Assembly: GCA_003144015.1 (NCBI GenBank) | Contig: QFWS01000003.1 | Span: 248,001-312,000 of the forward strand | Reading direction: 5' to 3' | DNA length: 64,000 nucleotides | DNA from: Flavobacteriaceae bacterium LYZ1037 | GTDB lineage: Bacteria > Bacteroidota > Bacteroidia > Flavobacteriales > Flavobacteriaceae | In this document: positions 29,757-39,510 of the stretch, piece after piece | Layout of the letters: the number at the start of each line of letters is the position of its first letter | How positions within the stretch are numbered: position 1 is the first letter of the stretch | Made by a program: the position numbers and the translations under genes | The notes under the pieces: generated by a model | What the model saw: only the letters and a program-made list of their open reading frames with translations | Told to the model about the DNA's origin: nothing | The model's database searches: none

Positions 29757-31598
29757 ATGTTGCATCAACCAAATCAGAACTTACTTAGCGTTTTATTTTG
29801 TCTTTTATTCTTCGGGCTTTCTTTTGCCCAAGAACAAAAACGCATAGAAATTAAGTATTCTGGATTTCTTGAGTTTAAAGAAGAAGATGCTCCAGGCTTG
29901 AAAGTGATGACTCGAGACGATTCGCAACAAATTCACGTCCTCCACGAAGGTGTTAATATGTACTGCGATCAAGCGCTACTTTATAGCAACGAAGATTTTA
30001 TTGAAGCCTATGGCAATGTAAGAATGATTCAAGGAGACACCATTAACATGACTGCCAAATACTTAGAATATAGTGGCAAGACCAAGCTAGCTTTTGCTAG
30101 TGGAGATGTTGTACTTACTGAGCCTAATTCAACCTTAACAACAGACACCTTATATTTTGACCGTGTCAAGCAACAATCATATTACAAAACTGGTGGACAA
30201 GTGGTTCGAGATTCTTCTGGAACAATTACTAGTAAGATTGGAAGGTATTACATGGATACTAAAAAGTATCAATTTGTTACTGATGTGGTTCTAACACATC
30301 CAGATTATAAGATTAACACCAAACATTTAGATTTTTATTCCGAAAATGGCTACGCCTATTTATATGGCCCTTCTACTATAGTTACAGAAGACAGTAAAAC
30401 TTATTGCGAAAAAGGCTTTTACGATACAGAAAACAAAACAGGTTATGGTGTTAAAAAAACCAAGATTGAATATGATAATCGGGTTTTTGAAGGAGACAGT
30501 ATGTATTTTGATAACACCAGAAGTTTCGCATCTGCAACCAACCATATAACCGTTACAGACACCATTAATAAAAGCATCATTAAAGGACATTATGCTGAAG
30601 TATACAAAGACAAAGACTCTGTTTTTATTACCAAAAGAGCCTTAGCGATTTCTGTTCAACAAAAAGATTCTATCTATATTCATGCTGATACATTAATGGT
30701 TACTGGAAAACCTGATAAACGAATTACAAGAGCTTTCAGAAATACCAAGATGTACAAATCGGATATGAGTGGTAAGGCAGATTCTATTCATATCAATCAT
30801 CAAACAGGTTTAACACAACTCATCAATCTTTCAAGGTTATCTACAAGTGATGCTTTTGCCGTGAAAAGAAGACCGATTCTTTGGAATTTAGAAAATCAGA
30901 TTACAGGAGATACCATTCATATTAAATCGAATCCTAAAACAGAACAATTAGATTCTTTAATTGTTTTTTATGATGCTTTTTTAATTAGTAAAGACACCAT
31001 TAGTGAAGATAATTATAACCAAATTTCTGGTAAAAGCTTAATAGGATTATTTGATGATAAAAACAATTTAAGACAGGTTGATGTAATTAAAAATGCTGAA
31101 TCTATCTTTTTTGTTCGAAATGACAAACAAGAACTTTTCGGTATAGACAAAGCTAAATCAGGAAGTCTTTCCATCTTTTTTACAGAAGGAGAGATTGAGA
31201 AATTTAACAGATATAATCAAATTGATGCTAAAACCTATCCTGAATCCGAATTCCCAAAAAACGCCAGAAAGCTAAGAGGATTTGATTGGAGGGATGACGA
31301 GCGTCCAAAAAGTGTGGAAGATTTATTTAGCGACGATCCACCTTTAAATTTACCCATAATTAAAGGATTGGAAGATTATGTGCCACAAGAAGAATTTTTC
31401 GATGAGGCCATGATTGATCGTATTGAAAAAGCCGAAAAATCTGAAAAGTCTAAACCCAACAAAAACAAGAAAAAAACACAGAATAAAAACAAGAAAAAAC
31501 GCTCAAAAGTTTCCAGACATGTACCACAAAAACTTATGGATAGCTCGAAGCTAAAAAAAGAAAACCTGAAACCTGTAATTAAAGATAATAGCAATTAA
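29757..31598 (+). CDS. OstA/LptA-like secreted protein
   Basis: A 613-residue protein (start chosen at the ATG 29757, directly before the signal peptide LLSVLFCLLFFGLSFAQ; an in-frame ATG at 29718 is possible). It contains repeated OstA/LptA beta-jelly-roll units with DxxxY-type turns: YSNEDFIEAYGNVRMIQGDT, GKTKLAFASGDVVLTEPNS, YTDTLYFDRVKQQSYYKTGG. Such domains form the periplasmic bridge that carries lipopolysaccharide to the outer membrane, so a role in LPS transport is likely. It has an extended, very Lys/Asn-rich C-terminal tail (about 550-600, KPNKNKKKTQNKNKKK). Confidence 0.85.
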   Translation: MLHQPNQNLLSVLFCLLFFGLSFAQEQKRIEIKYSGFLEFKEEDAPGLKVMTRDDSQQIHVLHEGVNMYCDQALLYSNEDFIEAYGNVRMIQGDTINMTAKYLEYSGKTKLAFASGDVVLTEPNSTLTTDTLYFDRVKQQSYYKTGGQVVRDSSGTITSKIGRYYMDTKKYQFVTDVVLTHPDYKINTKHLDFYSENGYAYLYGPSTIVTEDSKTYCEKGFYDTENKTGYGVKKTKIEYDNRVFEGDSMYFDNTRSFASATNHITVTDTINKSIIKGHYAEVYKDKDSVFITKRALAISVQQKDSIYIHADTLMVTGKPDKRITRAFRNTKMYKSDMSGKADSIHINHQTGLTQLINLSRLSTSDAFAVKRRPILWNLENQITGDTIHIKSNPKTEQLDSLIVFYDAFLISKDTISEDNYNQISGKSLIGLFDDKNNLRQVDVIKNAESIFFVRNDKQELFGIDKAKSGSLSIFFTEGEIEKFNRYNQIDAKTYPESEFPKNARKLRGFDWRDDERPKSVEDLFSDDPPLNLPIIKGLEDYVPQEEFFDEAMIDRIEKAEKSEKSKPNKNKKKTQNKNKKKRSKVSRHVPQKLMDSSKLKKENLKPVIKDNSN

Positions 31599-31599
31599 T

Positions 31600-32802
31600 A
31601 TGGCTATAGATTTCTTAAAATATCAAGCACAAACTTCTCCACACCCTTTAGCAATGAAAGTATCTCATGCTAAAGGTTCTTACATTTATGATGAAGACAA
31701 CAAAGCGTACTTAGATTTTGTTGCTGGTGTTTCTGCTTGTACTCTTGGACATAGTCATCCAAAAGTTGTTACCGCTATTAAAAATCAATTAGACCAATAC
31801 ATGCATGTCATGGTTTATGGCGAATACATTCAAGAACCAGCTGTAGAATTAGCAAAATTATTAGCTAAAAATCTTCCAAACTCATTAGAGAAAACATATT
31901 TAACAAATTCAGGCACTGAAGCGATTGAAGGTGCTTTAAAATTAGCAAAAAGGGCTACTGGAAGAAGCCAGATTATTTCTGCAAAAAATGCCTACCATGG
32001 GAACACCATGGGAGCAATGAGTGTTATGGGGTTTGAAGAACGTAAAAGAGCATTTAGACCATTAATTCCTAATGTTGACTTTATAACATTTAATAACGAA
32101 GACGAATTAATTAACATCACCAAAAAAACGGCATGCGTTATTTTAGAAACCATTCAAGGTGGCGCAGGTTTTATAGAGCCTAAAAATCATTATTTAGAGA
32201 AAGTAAGAAAACGTTGCGATAAAGTTGGAGCACTTTTAATTTTAGATGAGATTCAGCCTGGGATTGGACGAACAGGAAAACTTTTTGGGTTTGAACATTA
32301 TAATTGTGTACCAGACATTTTAGTTACTGGAAAAGGATTAGGTGGAGGTATGCCAATTGGCGCCTTTACTGCTTCGAGTAAATTGATGGATTTACTAAAA
32401 GACAACCCAAAATTAGGACACATTACAACCTTTGGTGGCCATCCAGTAATTGCTGCAGCTGCTCTAGCAACTTTAAAAGAAGTTACTAAAAGTGACTTAA
32501 TGGCTAGAACCCTTGTAAAGGAACAGCTAATTAGAGAACATTTGGTACATCCACTTATTTTACAAATAAGAGGTAAAGGATTAATGCTAGCTGCCATAAC
32601 GCCTTCGGCAGAAATTACAAATCAGCTCATTTTAGGATGTCAGGAAGAAGGTCTTATACTTTTTTGGCTGCTTTTTGAGCCTAAAGCTATTAGAATAACA
32701 CCCCCATTAACCATATCAAACGAAGAAATTATTAAAGGTTGCCAAATTATCTTAAGTGTTTTAGACAAAATACAAGATAATCACTCTCAATCAAACCACT
32801 GA
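31600..32802 (+). CDS. Class III PLP-dependent aminotransferase (aspartate aminotransferase family)
   Basis: A 400-residue PLP enzyme of the acetylornithine/ornithine type. Conserved parts: YLDFVAGVSACTLGHSHPKV, TNSGTEAIEGALKLAKRATG, LDEIQPGIGRTGKLFGFEHY and the PLP lysine in TGKGLGGGMPIGAF (Lys near 244). The exact amino donor and acceptor cannot be assigned, because this flavobacterial branch is annotated only as an aminotransferase. The ATG follows the OstA-like stop by one base, so translation is coupled. There is no clear terminator after it. Confidence 0.88.
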   Translation: MAIDFLKYQAQTSPHPLAMKVSHAKGSYIYDEDNKAYLDFVAGVSACTLGHSHPKVVTAIKNQLDQYMHVMVYGEYIQEPAVELAKLLAKNLPNSLEKTYLTNSGTEAIEGALKLAKRATGRSQIISAKNAYHGNTMGAMSVMGFEERKRAFRPLIPNVDFITFNNEDELINITKKTACVILETIQGGAGFIEPKNHYLEKVRKRCDKVGALLILDEIQPGIGRTGKLFGFEHYNCVPDILVTGKGLGGGMPIGAFTASSKLMDLLKDNPKLGHITTFGGHPVIAAAALATLKEVTKSDLMARTLVKEQLIREHLVHPLILQIRGKGLMLAAITPSAEITNQLILGCQEEGLILFWLLFEPKAIRITPPLTISNEEIIKGCQIILSVLDKIQDNHSQSNH

Positions 32803-32921
32803 TTATCAGTAACAAAAAAGCAGTTTCGTTAATATGTTGATTACTTTGTTAAAAACATTTAAGCAATTTTCTCATAAAAATCAATTAGTACGTTACATTT
32901 AATCATGTAAACCATACAAAT

Positions 32922-34319
32922 GTGCTTATGGAGTTTAGTCCCAACGACAACAACAATTTACCTCTTACGAAATTTGAATCGATGCTAAAAACTAACCATG
33001 TGTTGTTTTTCGATTCTGAAGAATTTGAAAATATCATTCATCATTACTTAACTCAAGGTAAAGTTTCATTAGCTAAAAAAGCGATTAAATTAGGATTACA
33101 ACAACATCCAACTTCAACAAATTTAAAGCTTTTTAAAATTGAAATTTTTGTGTTTGAAGACAAGTTAGATGAAGCAGATACTATGTTAAATGAACTTCAT
33201 GAATTGGAACCAATGAATGAGGAAGTTTACATTCAAAAAGCTAATATTTTTTCAAAAAAAGACAAGCATAAGAAAGCCATTCATGTTTTAAAAAAGGCTT
33301 TAGAATTAACTGAAGACACACAGGACATCTATTCTTTGTTAGGAATGGAATATTTGTTTCTTGATAAATTTGAAGAAGCCAAATATTATTTCATGAAATG
33401 TATGGAAGAAAATCCTGAAGATTTTTCAGCCTTATATAATATGATTTATTGTTTTGAATTTCTTGAGCAACATACAGAAGCTATAGATTATTTAAATACC
33501 TTTTTAGATACAAATCCGTATTGTGAAGTGGCATGGCATCAATTAGGAAAGCAATATTATTCACTAAAAGAATATGAAAAAGCACTAGCAGCTTTTGATT
33601 TTGCCATTATTTCTGAAGATTCATTTATTGGAGCATATTTAGAAAAAGGTAAGGTTTTAGAAAAGTTGAAACGCTATGAGGATGCATTAGAAGCCTATAC
33701 ATTAACCCTAAAATTAGATGATGCAACTTCTTTTGCATTATTAAGAATTGGTCAATGTTATGAAAAATTAAATCAAGACGATTTGGCCATTCAATATTAT
33801 TCTAAAACGGTTAAAGAAGACCCTTTATTGGATAAAGGTTGGATTGCAATTACCAAGTTTTATAACAAAAAAAGAAACTATAAAAAATCGCTTTACTATA
33901 TAAACAAAGCTATAAATATTGATTCAGAGAATGTGGTTTATTGGAAACTATATGCCCAATTAAATCAGCGTTTAAACTTTTTAGAAGAAGCTGAACGAGG
34001 GTATAAAAAGACTCTTGAACTTGGCAATTACGAACTAGCTACATGGCTTATTAGAGGTGACATTTTATTAAAGCTAGGCGAACCAGAAGCTGCCGTATAT
34101 AATTTTATTCAAGCTTCAGAATTCTATCCAGAAAACGCTGAAATAGAATATAGATTGGCTGGATTATATTTCACTCTAAATGAAACTGAGAAAGGCGAAT
34201 ATCATTTAAAAAACGGTTTATGTTTTAATACAGAATACGTTTTTATTATTGAAGAGCTATTTCCTAAAGTTTACAAAAAAAGAAAAATCAAGAGCTTGCT
34301 AAAATCGAATCAAAAGTAA
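32922..34319 (+). CDS. Tetratricopeptide repeat protein
   Basis: A 465-residue protein made almost entirely of TPR units (about ten, residues 45-450), for example SLLGMEYLFLDKFEEAKYYF, AWHQLGKQYYSLKEYEKALA and LLRIGQCYEKLNQDDLAIQY. It has no signal peptide or membrane helix, so it is a cytoplasmic scaffold. The partner is unknown. The start could be either Met1 or Met3 (MLMEFSPND); I kept the first. It has its own 119-base upstream gap and lies before the DUF368 pair. Confidence 0.88.
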   Translation: MLMEFSPNDNNNLPLTKFESMLKTNHVLFFDSEEFENIIHHYLTQGKVSLAKKAIKLGLQQHPTSTNLKLFKIEIFVFEDKLDEADTMLNELHELEPMNEEVYIQKANIFSKKDKHKKAIHVLKKALELTEDTQDIYSLLGMEYLFLDKFEEAKYYFMKCMEENPEDFSALYNMIYCFEFLEQHTEAIDYLNTFLDTNPYCEVAWHQLGKQYYSLKEYEKALAAFDFAIISEDSFIGAYLEKGKVLEKLKRYEDALEAYTLTLKLDDATSFALLRIGQCYEKLNQDDLAIQYYSKTVKEDPLLDKGWIAITKFYNKKRNYKKSLYYINKAINIDSENVVYWKLYAQLNQRLNFLEEAERGYKKTLELGNYELATWLIRGDILLKLGEPEAAVYNFIQASEFYPENAEIEYRLAGLYFTLNETEKGEYHLKNGLCFNTEYVFIIEELFPKVYKKRKIKSLLKSNQK

Positions 34320-34339
34320 AACGTCTAACATAATTTATA

Positions 34340-34347
34340 TACCTTTG
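34340..34347 (+). promoter_or_regulatory. Predicted DUF368 -7 box
   Basis: A perfect TACCTTTG box 22 bases before the ATG at 34370. It would drive the two DUF368 genes and aroE. The -33 element is not clear. Confidence 0.45.
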
Positions 34348-34369
34348 GTTTTCTATAAAAAAGCGAAGC

Positions 34370-35380
34370 ATGCAGAGACGTTTTAAACATTATTTCACTA
34401 TTACCTTAAAAGGAATTGCTATGGGAGCAGCAGATGCTGTTCCTGGAGTTTCTGGTGGAACTATAGCCTTAATTTCTGGCATCTACGAAGAATTAATTTT
34501 TACAATAAGCAATGTTAATTTTTCGCTTTTAAAGACCCTTCGCAAAGATGGTTTTCCAGCTTTCTGGAAACAATTAAACGGCAGTTTTCTTCTAGCACTT
34601 TTAATAGGAATATTAACAAGTTTCGTTACGTTTATGAGACTTGCTAAATACTTAATCGAACAACATCCTATATTAATATGGTCCTTCTTTTTTGGGTTAA
34701 TTATTGCAAGTATCTTCTTTGTTGGTAAACAAATTAACAAATGGAATCTGGTTTCCATTCTCGCTTTAATAATTGGAACTTTTATAGCCTATTATATTAC
34801 AACACTACCTTCCATGGCTAACAATAGTAATCCGCTATTTTTATTTATTGCTGGAGCTATTGCTATTTGCGCTATGATTTTACCAGGCATTTCTGGGTCG
34901 TTTATTTTAGTTATCCTTGGAGCATATAAAACATTAAGTGATGCAATTTACGATTGGGATTTTAAACGCATTACCATTTTTGGTATTGGTGCTATTGTAG
35001 GTTTATTAAGTTTTAGCCGTGTTTTAAAATGGTTGTTTAAAAACTATCACAATACAACCCTTGCTGTATTAACTGGTTTTATTATTGGGTCATTAAACAA
35101 AATATGGCCATGGAAAAAAACACTAACCATTTTAAATGAAACAACTGGTGAAACTTTACCATTTTCGAGTATCTCAGAATTAGGTACGCTTTCTGTTTAT
35201 CAACAACAGTTACATAATTTCGATTCTATTAAAGTTATTACCGAAGAAAGTGTGTCACCTTTTGTGTATTCATCGATCAATAATCAAGTTGATTCCCAAT
35301 TAAATATAGCAATAGCACTCATTATTGCAGGTTTTTTAACTATTTTTATTCTTGAAAAAATAGGGAACAAAAATCAATAA
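34370..35380 (+). CDS. DUF368 membrane protein (first paralogue)
   Basis: A 336-residue protein with about nine membrane helices. The family signature GMGAADAVPGVSGGTIALISGIYEE is near residues 18-42 (written here in parts: GAADAVPGVSGG, TIALISGIYEE). A second half-repeat, ILPGISGSFILVILGAY, is near 167-183. DUF368 proteins are homologous to the DedA-like polyprenyl-phosphate flippases (PopT type), so a role in recycling undecaprenyl phosphate is plausible; that is established for some members only. It is the first of two adjacent paralogues, and its stop overlaps the next ATG by one base. Confidence 0.88.
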   Translation: MQRRFKHYFTITLKGIAMGAADAVPGVSGGTIALISGIYEELIFTISNVNFSLLKTLRKDGFPAFWKQLNGSFLLALLIGILTSFVTFMRLAKYLIEQHPILIWSFFFGLIIASIFFVGKQINKWNLVSILALIIGTFIAYYITTLPSMANNSNPLFLFIAGAIAICAMILPGISGSFILVILGAYKTLSDAIYDWDFKRITIFGIGAIVGLLSFSRVLKWLFKNYHNTTLAVLTGFIIGSLNKIWPWKKTLTILNETTGETLPFSSISELGTLSVYQQQLHNFDSIKVITEESVSPFVYSSINNQVDSQLNIAIALIIAGFLTIFILEKIGNKNQ

Positions 35381-36399
35381 TGCAAAGCACGAGAACCTTT
35401 ACTGATAAATTATTTCTAGTTTTAAAAGGATTAGGAATGGGAGCTGCAAATAAAGTCCCAGGTATTTCAGGTGGTGTTGTTGCTTTCGTCGCTGGTTTTT
35501 ATGAAGAGTTTATATATTCGTTGCAAAAAGTAAACGCTAAAGCTTTTAAACTTCTTATAAATGGCCGGTTTAAAAGTTTTTTTCAATATATAAATGGTCG
35601 GTTTTTAAGTCTGCTTTTCTTAGGAATGATTGTAAGCTATTTTAGCGTTTCAAAAATTCTAGATTATCTTATTAGACATTATGAATTGTATGTTTGGAGC
35701 GTTTTCTTTGGAATGATAATTGGTTCTATTTATTACATCAGTAAAGACTTTAAAGATTGGAATTACAAAACGTATCTAGCTTTAATTATTGGAATTGTTT
35801 TTGGAGTTGGAATTAGTTTCTTAGATCCTGCAACCGAAAACGACAATCTGATATTTGTTTTCTTTTGTGGTGTTATTAGTGTCTCGGGTATGACTCTACC
35901 AGGTTTTTCTGGCTCGTTTATACTAATATTGTTAGGCAATTATGTGTTGTTGTTAGTCGACTCTGTAAATGCTTTATACGACACGTTTGCAGAATTAATT
36001 ACTGGAGATTTTAGTTTTATAAATAATATAGAGCGTCTTAGAATGTTAAAAGTTCTCGCTGTTTTCACCATAGGATCTGTTGTTGGGTTAGTTACTTTTT
36101 CTCACATATTAAATTACATTTTAAAACATTATAAAAGCATTACTATTTCTACTATTATTGGTTTTATTATAGGTTCTCTTGGTGTTGTTTGGCCATGGAA
36201 AAAAACCATTTATAAAACCCATATGGAAGGTGCTTATAAATTAGACTCTTCGGGTAGCAAAGTTATTGAAAACTACACTCGATTTTTACCCGAACTCAAT
36301 AACGAAACATATCTTGCTATTGGCTACATCATTCTAGGAATTATGATTGTTTTGGCTCTTGAAATATATGGCAAGAAAACTCGAAAAACACATGGATAA
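35380..36399 (+). CDS. DUF368 membrane protein (second paralogue)
   Basis: A 339-residue polytopic protein of the same family as its upstream neighbour. It has the signature GMGAANKVPGISGGVVAF near residues 17-34 and the second half-repeat TLPGFSGSFILILLGNY near 172-188. The Asp of the first copy (GAADAVPG) is Asn here (GAANKVPG), a small divergence in the conserved loop. The pair arose by tandem duplication and is common in flavobacteria. The 3' end overlaps aroE by 8 bases. Confidence 0.88.
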   Translation: MQSTRTFTDKLFLVLKGLGMGAANKVPGISGGVVAFVAGFYEEFIYSLQKVNAKAFKLLINGRFKSFFQYINGRFLSLLFLGMIVSYFSVSKILDYLIRHYELYVWSVFFGMIIGSIYYISKDFKDWNYKTYLALIIGIVFGVGISFLDPATENDNLIFVFFCGVISVSGMTLPGFSGSFILILLGNYVLLLVDSVNALYDTFAELITGDFSFINNIERLRMLKVLAVFTIGSVVGLVTFSHILNYILKHYKSITISTIIGFIIGSLGVVWPWKKTIYKTHMEGAYKLDSSGSKVIENYTRFLPELNNETYLAIGYIILGIMIVLALEIYGKKTRKTHG

Positions 36400-37129
36400 A
36401 TTTGGACTAATTGGTAAAAACATTTCTTATTCGTTCTCTGAAGATTATTTTAGAAATAAATTTAAAGAAGAAGGTGTTTTAAATACAACTTACGAAAACT
36501 TTGACATTCAAGATATTTTAGAATTTTCAAAAATTTTAAAAGACAATCCAGATTTAAAAGGCCTGAACGTAACCATTCCATATAAAGAATTAATCATACC
36601 ATATTTAAATGCCGTAGATAAAAAAGCAAAAAAAATTGGCGCTGTTAACACCATTAAAATCTTAAAAAATGGAAAACTAAAAGGGTTTAATACAGATTAT
36701 TACGGATTTAAAAAATCATTAAAACCTTTTTTAAAACCACATCATAAAAATGCTTTAATTCTTGGAACTGGTGGCGCAAGTAAAGCCATAGCTTATGCGT
36801 TAAATAAAATGAATATCTCAAGTACTTTTGTTTCTAGAAATCCATCAAATAAGACCACACTTACATATACTTCTTTAACTGATAAGCAGATAAAAAACAA
36901 TCAAATAATTATTAATTGCACACCATTGGGGACTTATCCAAATATTGATGTTTGTCCAGAAATTCCTTACCAAGCCATAAACCATAAACATATTCTGTTC
37001 GACCTAATATACAATCCTCTAGAAACTAAATTTTTAGCTTTAGGCAGAGCAAATAATGCAATAACTATCAATGGTTTAAACATGCTAAAACTACAAGCAG
37101 ACAAGGCATGGCAAATATGGAATTCTTAG
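36392..37129 (+). CDS. aroE: Shikimate dehydrogenase
   Basis: Reduces 3-dehydroshikimate to shikimate with NADPH for aromatic amino acid synthesis. I started at the ATG at 36392 (MDKFGLIGKNISYSFS), which lies in the end of the DUF368 gene. The 245-residue product has the shikimate-binding SYSFS (near 12), catalytic NVTIPYKE (Lys near 67), NTDYYGF, the NADP loop LGTGGASKAIAYAL (near 127-140) and the C-terminal GLNMLKLQADKAW. It is translationally coupled to the upstream gene. Confidence 0.93.
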   Translation: MDKFGLIGKNISYSFSEDYFRNKFKEEGVLNTTYENFDIQDILEFSKILKDNPDLKGLNVTIPYKELIIPYLNAVDKKAKKIGAVNTIKILKNGKLKGFNTDYYGFKKSLKPFLKPHHKNALILGTGGASKAIAYALNKMNISSTFVSRNPSNKTTLTYTSLTDKQIKNNQIIINCTPLGTYPNIDVCPEIPYQAINHKHILFDLIYNPLETKFLALGRANNAITINGLNMLKLQADKAWQIWNS

Positions 37130-37157
37130 TTCTATACGTATAAAATCAATCTAAGCC

Positions 37158-37188
37158 TTTGTTAATATTACAGTTGTTGTTATCTTTA
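37158..37188 (+). promoter_or_regulatory. Predicted DUF349 gene promoter
   Basis: TTTG (37158-37161), a 19-base spacer and TATCTTTA (37181-37188), a near-perfect Bacteroidota -33/-7 pair 39 bases upstream of the ATG. Confidence 0.6.
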
Positions 37189-37227
37189 ACGCTAGAGTAT
37201 ATTTACGAACCATAACATTTTATTAAA

Positions 37228-39237
37228 ATGTCAGAGCAAGATAACCTGCAAAAAGCAGACGGAAAAGAAGAATTTATAGTTTCAAAAGAACCTGTTGAAA
37301 AAGAAAATAAGGCTATTGAAGTAAAGCCCGAAAAAACCGATAGTATGGAGAATTCGGAAAAGGCTATTTCAGAAATTGATGACCCTAAAACAGACCTTAA
37401 GACGGAAACAAAAACCGAAGAAACTGATAATCAAGAAAATGATGATGAAGCTATTTCAGAAATTGAAGAATCTAATGCAGAAGACGCTGAAGACGAAGGT
37501 AGCAAAGACAGACACGTTATAGTTAAAAAAGACTATGAAAAAATGTCGATGGAAGATCTTGCTGACGAATTAGAAAACTTGGTAAGTAAAGAAAAAGCGC
37601 AAGCCATAAAAGCGCATGTAGAAGAAATAAGAAGTGAATTTAAGTCTAAATTCAGTACACTTTTAGACGAAAAAAAGGAAGAGTTTTTAAATGATGGAGG
37701 TAATGAAATCGACTTCTACTACTCTAGTCCACTACAAAAAAGAGTTAAAGACACTATTAAAGAATACAGATCAAAAATTACATCACATTATAAAAGTATT
37801 GAAAATAACCTAAAAGATAATTTAGCCGAAAGATTAGAAATTATTGAAGAAATTAAAGGCTTAATTAATGTTGAAGAAAACATCAATACGACTTACAAGC
37901 ATTTTAAAGACTTACAAGAAAGGTGGAGGCATGCTGGACCAATTCCTAGAGATAAATATAATAATGCATGGAATAGTTACCACCATCATGTTGAAATTTT
38001 TTACGATTTTCTTCACCTAAATCGCGATTTAAGAGACCTAGACTTTAAACACAACTTAGAACAAAAATTAAAGATTATAGATCGTGCTGAAGAACTAGCA
38101 CAAGACGATGACTTAAATCGTTCTTTTAGAGAATTACAAGTCTTACATAAAATGTGGAAGGAGGAACTTGGGCCAGTAGACAAGGTATATCGTGAAGAAA
38201 TATGGAAACGTTTTAAAGCGGCCACCAAAACCATTCACGATAAGCGTCAGTCTTATTTTAACGATTTAGATAAAGTTTACGAGAAAAATCTCGAGACCAA
38301 ACAGGAAATTATTGAAAAAATAAAAAAATTAAACGATGGTGGCGCAAAATCTCATAGCGATTGGCAAAAGAAAATTAAATCTCTTGAAGCTTTACGAAAT
38401 GATTTTTTTAGTGCAGGAAAAGTACCTATCAAGGTAAATGAAGCCACTTGGTCTTCATTTAAAACAGCTGTTAGAAATTTTAACCGAAAGAAAAATGCTT
38501 TTTATAAAGATTTAAAAAAAGATCAATACGAAAACCTTCAGAAAAAATTAGATTTAATCAAAATTGCTGAAGACAATAAAGACAGTGAAGATTTTGAGGT
38601 GACTACAGCCTTAATGAAAAAAATTCAAAGTGATTGGAAGAAAATTGGTCATGTTCCTAGAAAAAATAGTGATAAAATTTGGAATCAGTTTAAAACGGCT
38701 TGCAACCATTATTTCGATAAATTACATGAATCAAAAAACGAAGCAAACAAAGAAGAGATAGAAGCTTATAACGACAAGGTAAAGTTACTCGAAGAAATTA
38801 AGGCTATAGAACTTTCAGGGGAAAAAGACGCTGACTTAGAAACGGTTAAAAGCTACATTGAAAAATGGAAAGCTTTAGGAAATGTCCCTAATGACAAAAG
38901 GTATATTGAAGGAAAGTTAAATAAAACTCTAGATAGTTATTTTAAAAGTTTAAAATTAAATAAAACAGAAGCTGAACTCATAAAGTTTGACAATAAACTT
39001 GAAGTATTAAATAACGCTGAAGATTCTAGACACTTAGATAACGAACGTACCTTTATAAATAAAAAAATTAAGGAAGTGAAAAGTGAAATTAATCAGTTAG
39101 AAAACAACTTACAGTTTTTCACCAATGTAGATGAAAGTAATCCACTTGTAAAAGAAGTTATTGATAATATTCAAAGACATAAAGACACCCTTGATCTTTG
39201 GAAAACCAAACTCAATAAGATTAAAGAGTTATATTAA
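37228..39237 (+). CDS. DUF349 repeat protein
   Basis: A 669-residue, mostly helical protein. The first 95 residues are a disordered acidic tail (E/D/K-rich). About five DUF349 repeats of roughly 70 residues follow, each ending with a Trp then a glycine-proline turn: RWRHAGPIP, MWKEELGPV, DFFSAGKVP, DWKKIGHVP and KWKALGNVP. The family is abundant in Bacteroidota and of unknown function. No signal peptide or membrane helix is present. It is a single gene with its own promoter and a hairpin after it. Confidence 0.85.
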   Translation: MSEQDNLQKADGKEEFIVSKEPVEKENKAIEVKPEKTDSMENSEKAISEIDDPKTDLKTETKTEETDNQENDDEAISEIEESNAEDAEDEGSKDRHVIVKKDYEKMSMEDLADELENLVSKEKAQAIKAHVEEIRSEFKSKFSTLLDEKKEEFLNDGGNEIDFYYSSPLQKRVKDTIKEYRSKITSHYKSIENNLKDNLAERLEIIEEIKGLINVEENINTTYKHFKDLQERWRHAGPIPRDKYNNAWNSYHHHVEIFYDFLHLNRDLRDLDFKHNLEQKLKIIDRAEELAQDDDLNRSFRELQVLHKMWKEELGPVDKVYREEIWKRFKAATKTIHDKRQSYFNDLDKVYEKNLETKQEIIEKIKKLNDGGAKSHSDWQKKIKSLEALRNDFFSAGKVPIKVNEATWSSFKTAVRNFNRKKNAFYKDLKKDQYENLQKKLDLIKIAEDNKDSEDFEVTTALMKKIQSDWKKIGHVPRKNSDKIWNQFKTACNHYFDKLHESKNEANKEEIEAYNDKVKLLEEIKAIELSGEKDADLETVKSYIEKWKALGNVPNDKRYIEGKLNKTLDSYFKSLKLNKTEAELIKFDNKLEVLNNAEDSRHLDNERTFINKKIKEVKSEINQLENNLQFFTNVDESNPLVKEVIDNIQRHKDTLDLWKTKLNKIKELY

Positions 39238-39258
39238 GAAATAAAACCCATTTAAAAC

Positions 39259-39310
39259 AAAATCCTATTTGTAGAACTAAGCAATTGCTTAAGCTAACAA
39301 ATAGGATTTT
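39259..39310 (+). terminator. Long hairpin after the DUF349 gene
   Basis: A 14-bp perfect stem (39259-39272 with 39297-39310). The loop contains a 12-base palindrome (39279-39290), giving a branched, cruciform-like structure. The T-run is part of the stem. It probably terminates the DUF349 transcript. Confidence 0.65.
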
Positions 39311-39510
39311 AATCTAACTAAACTAACTAAAAAGTTATTTTTTCCCAACCAAAAATAACCTACTTATTGAATAACACTTTAATGGTAAGAATTTGATTAT
39401 GCTATTAATCTACTTATAATAAGTATGTCATTCAATTATTATATATACGTACAGAATACTAATTTGGATTACAAGATTTAAAAAAAATCTGTTTTTACAC
39501 TTCTTCTCAA
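39311..39510. other. Gene-free spacer before the mazG-derived repeat
   Basis: AT-rich DNA with no open reading frame of note. It holds a 9-bp hairpin (39334-39342 with 39351-39359) without a T tract and several short palindromes. I see no promoter or RNA gene. Confidence 0.5.
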
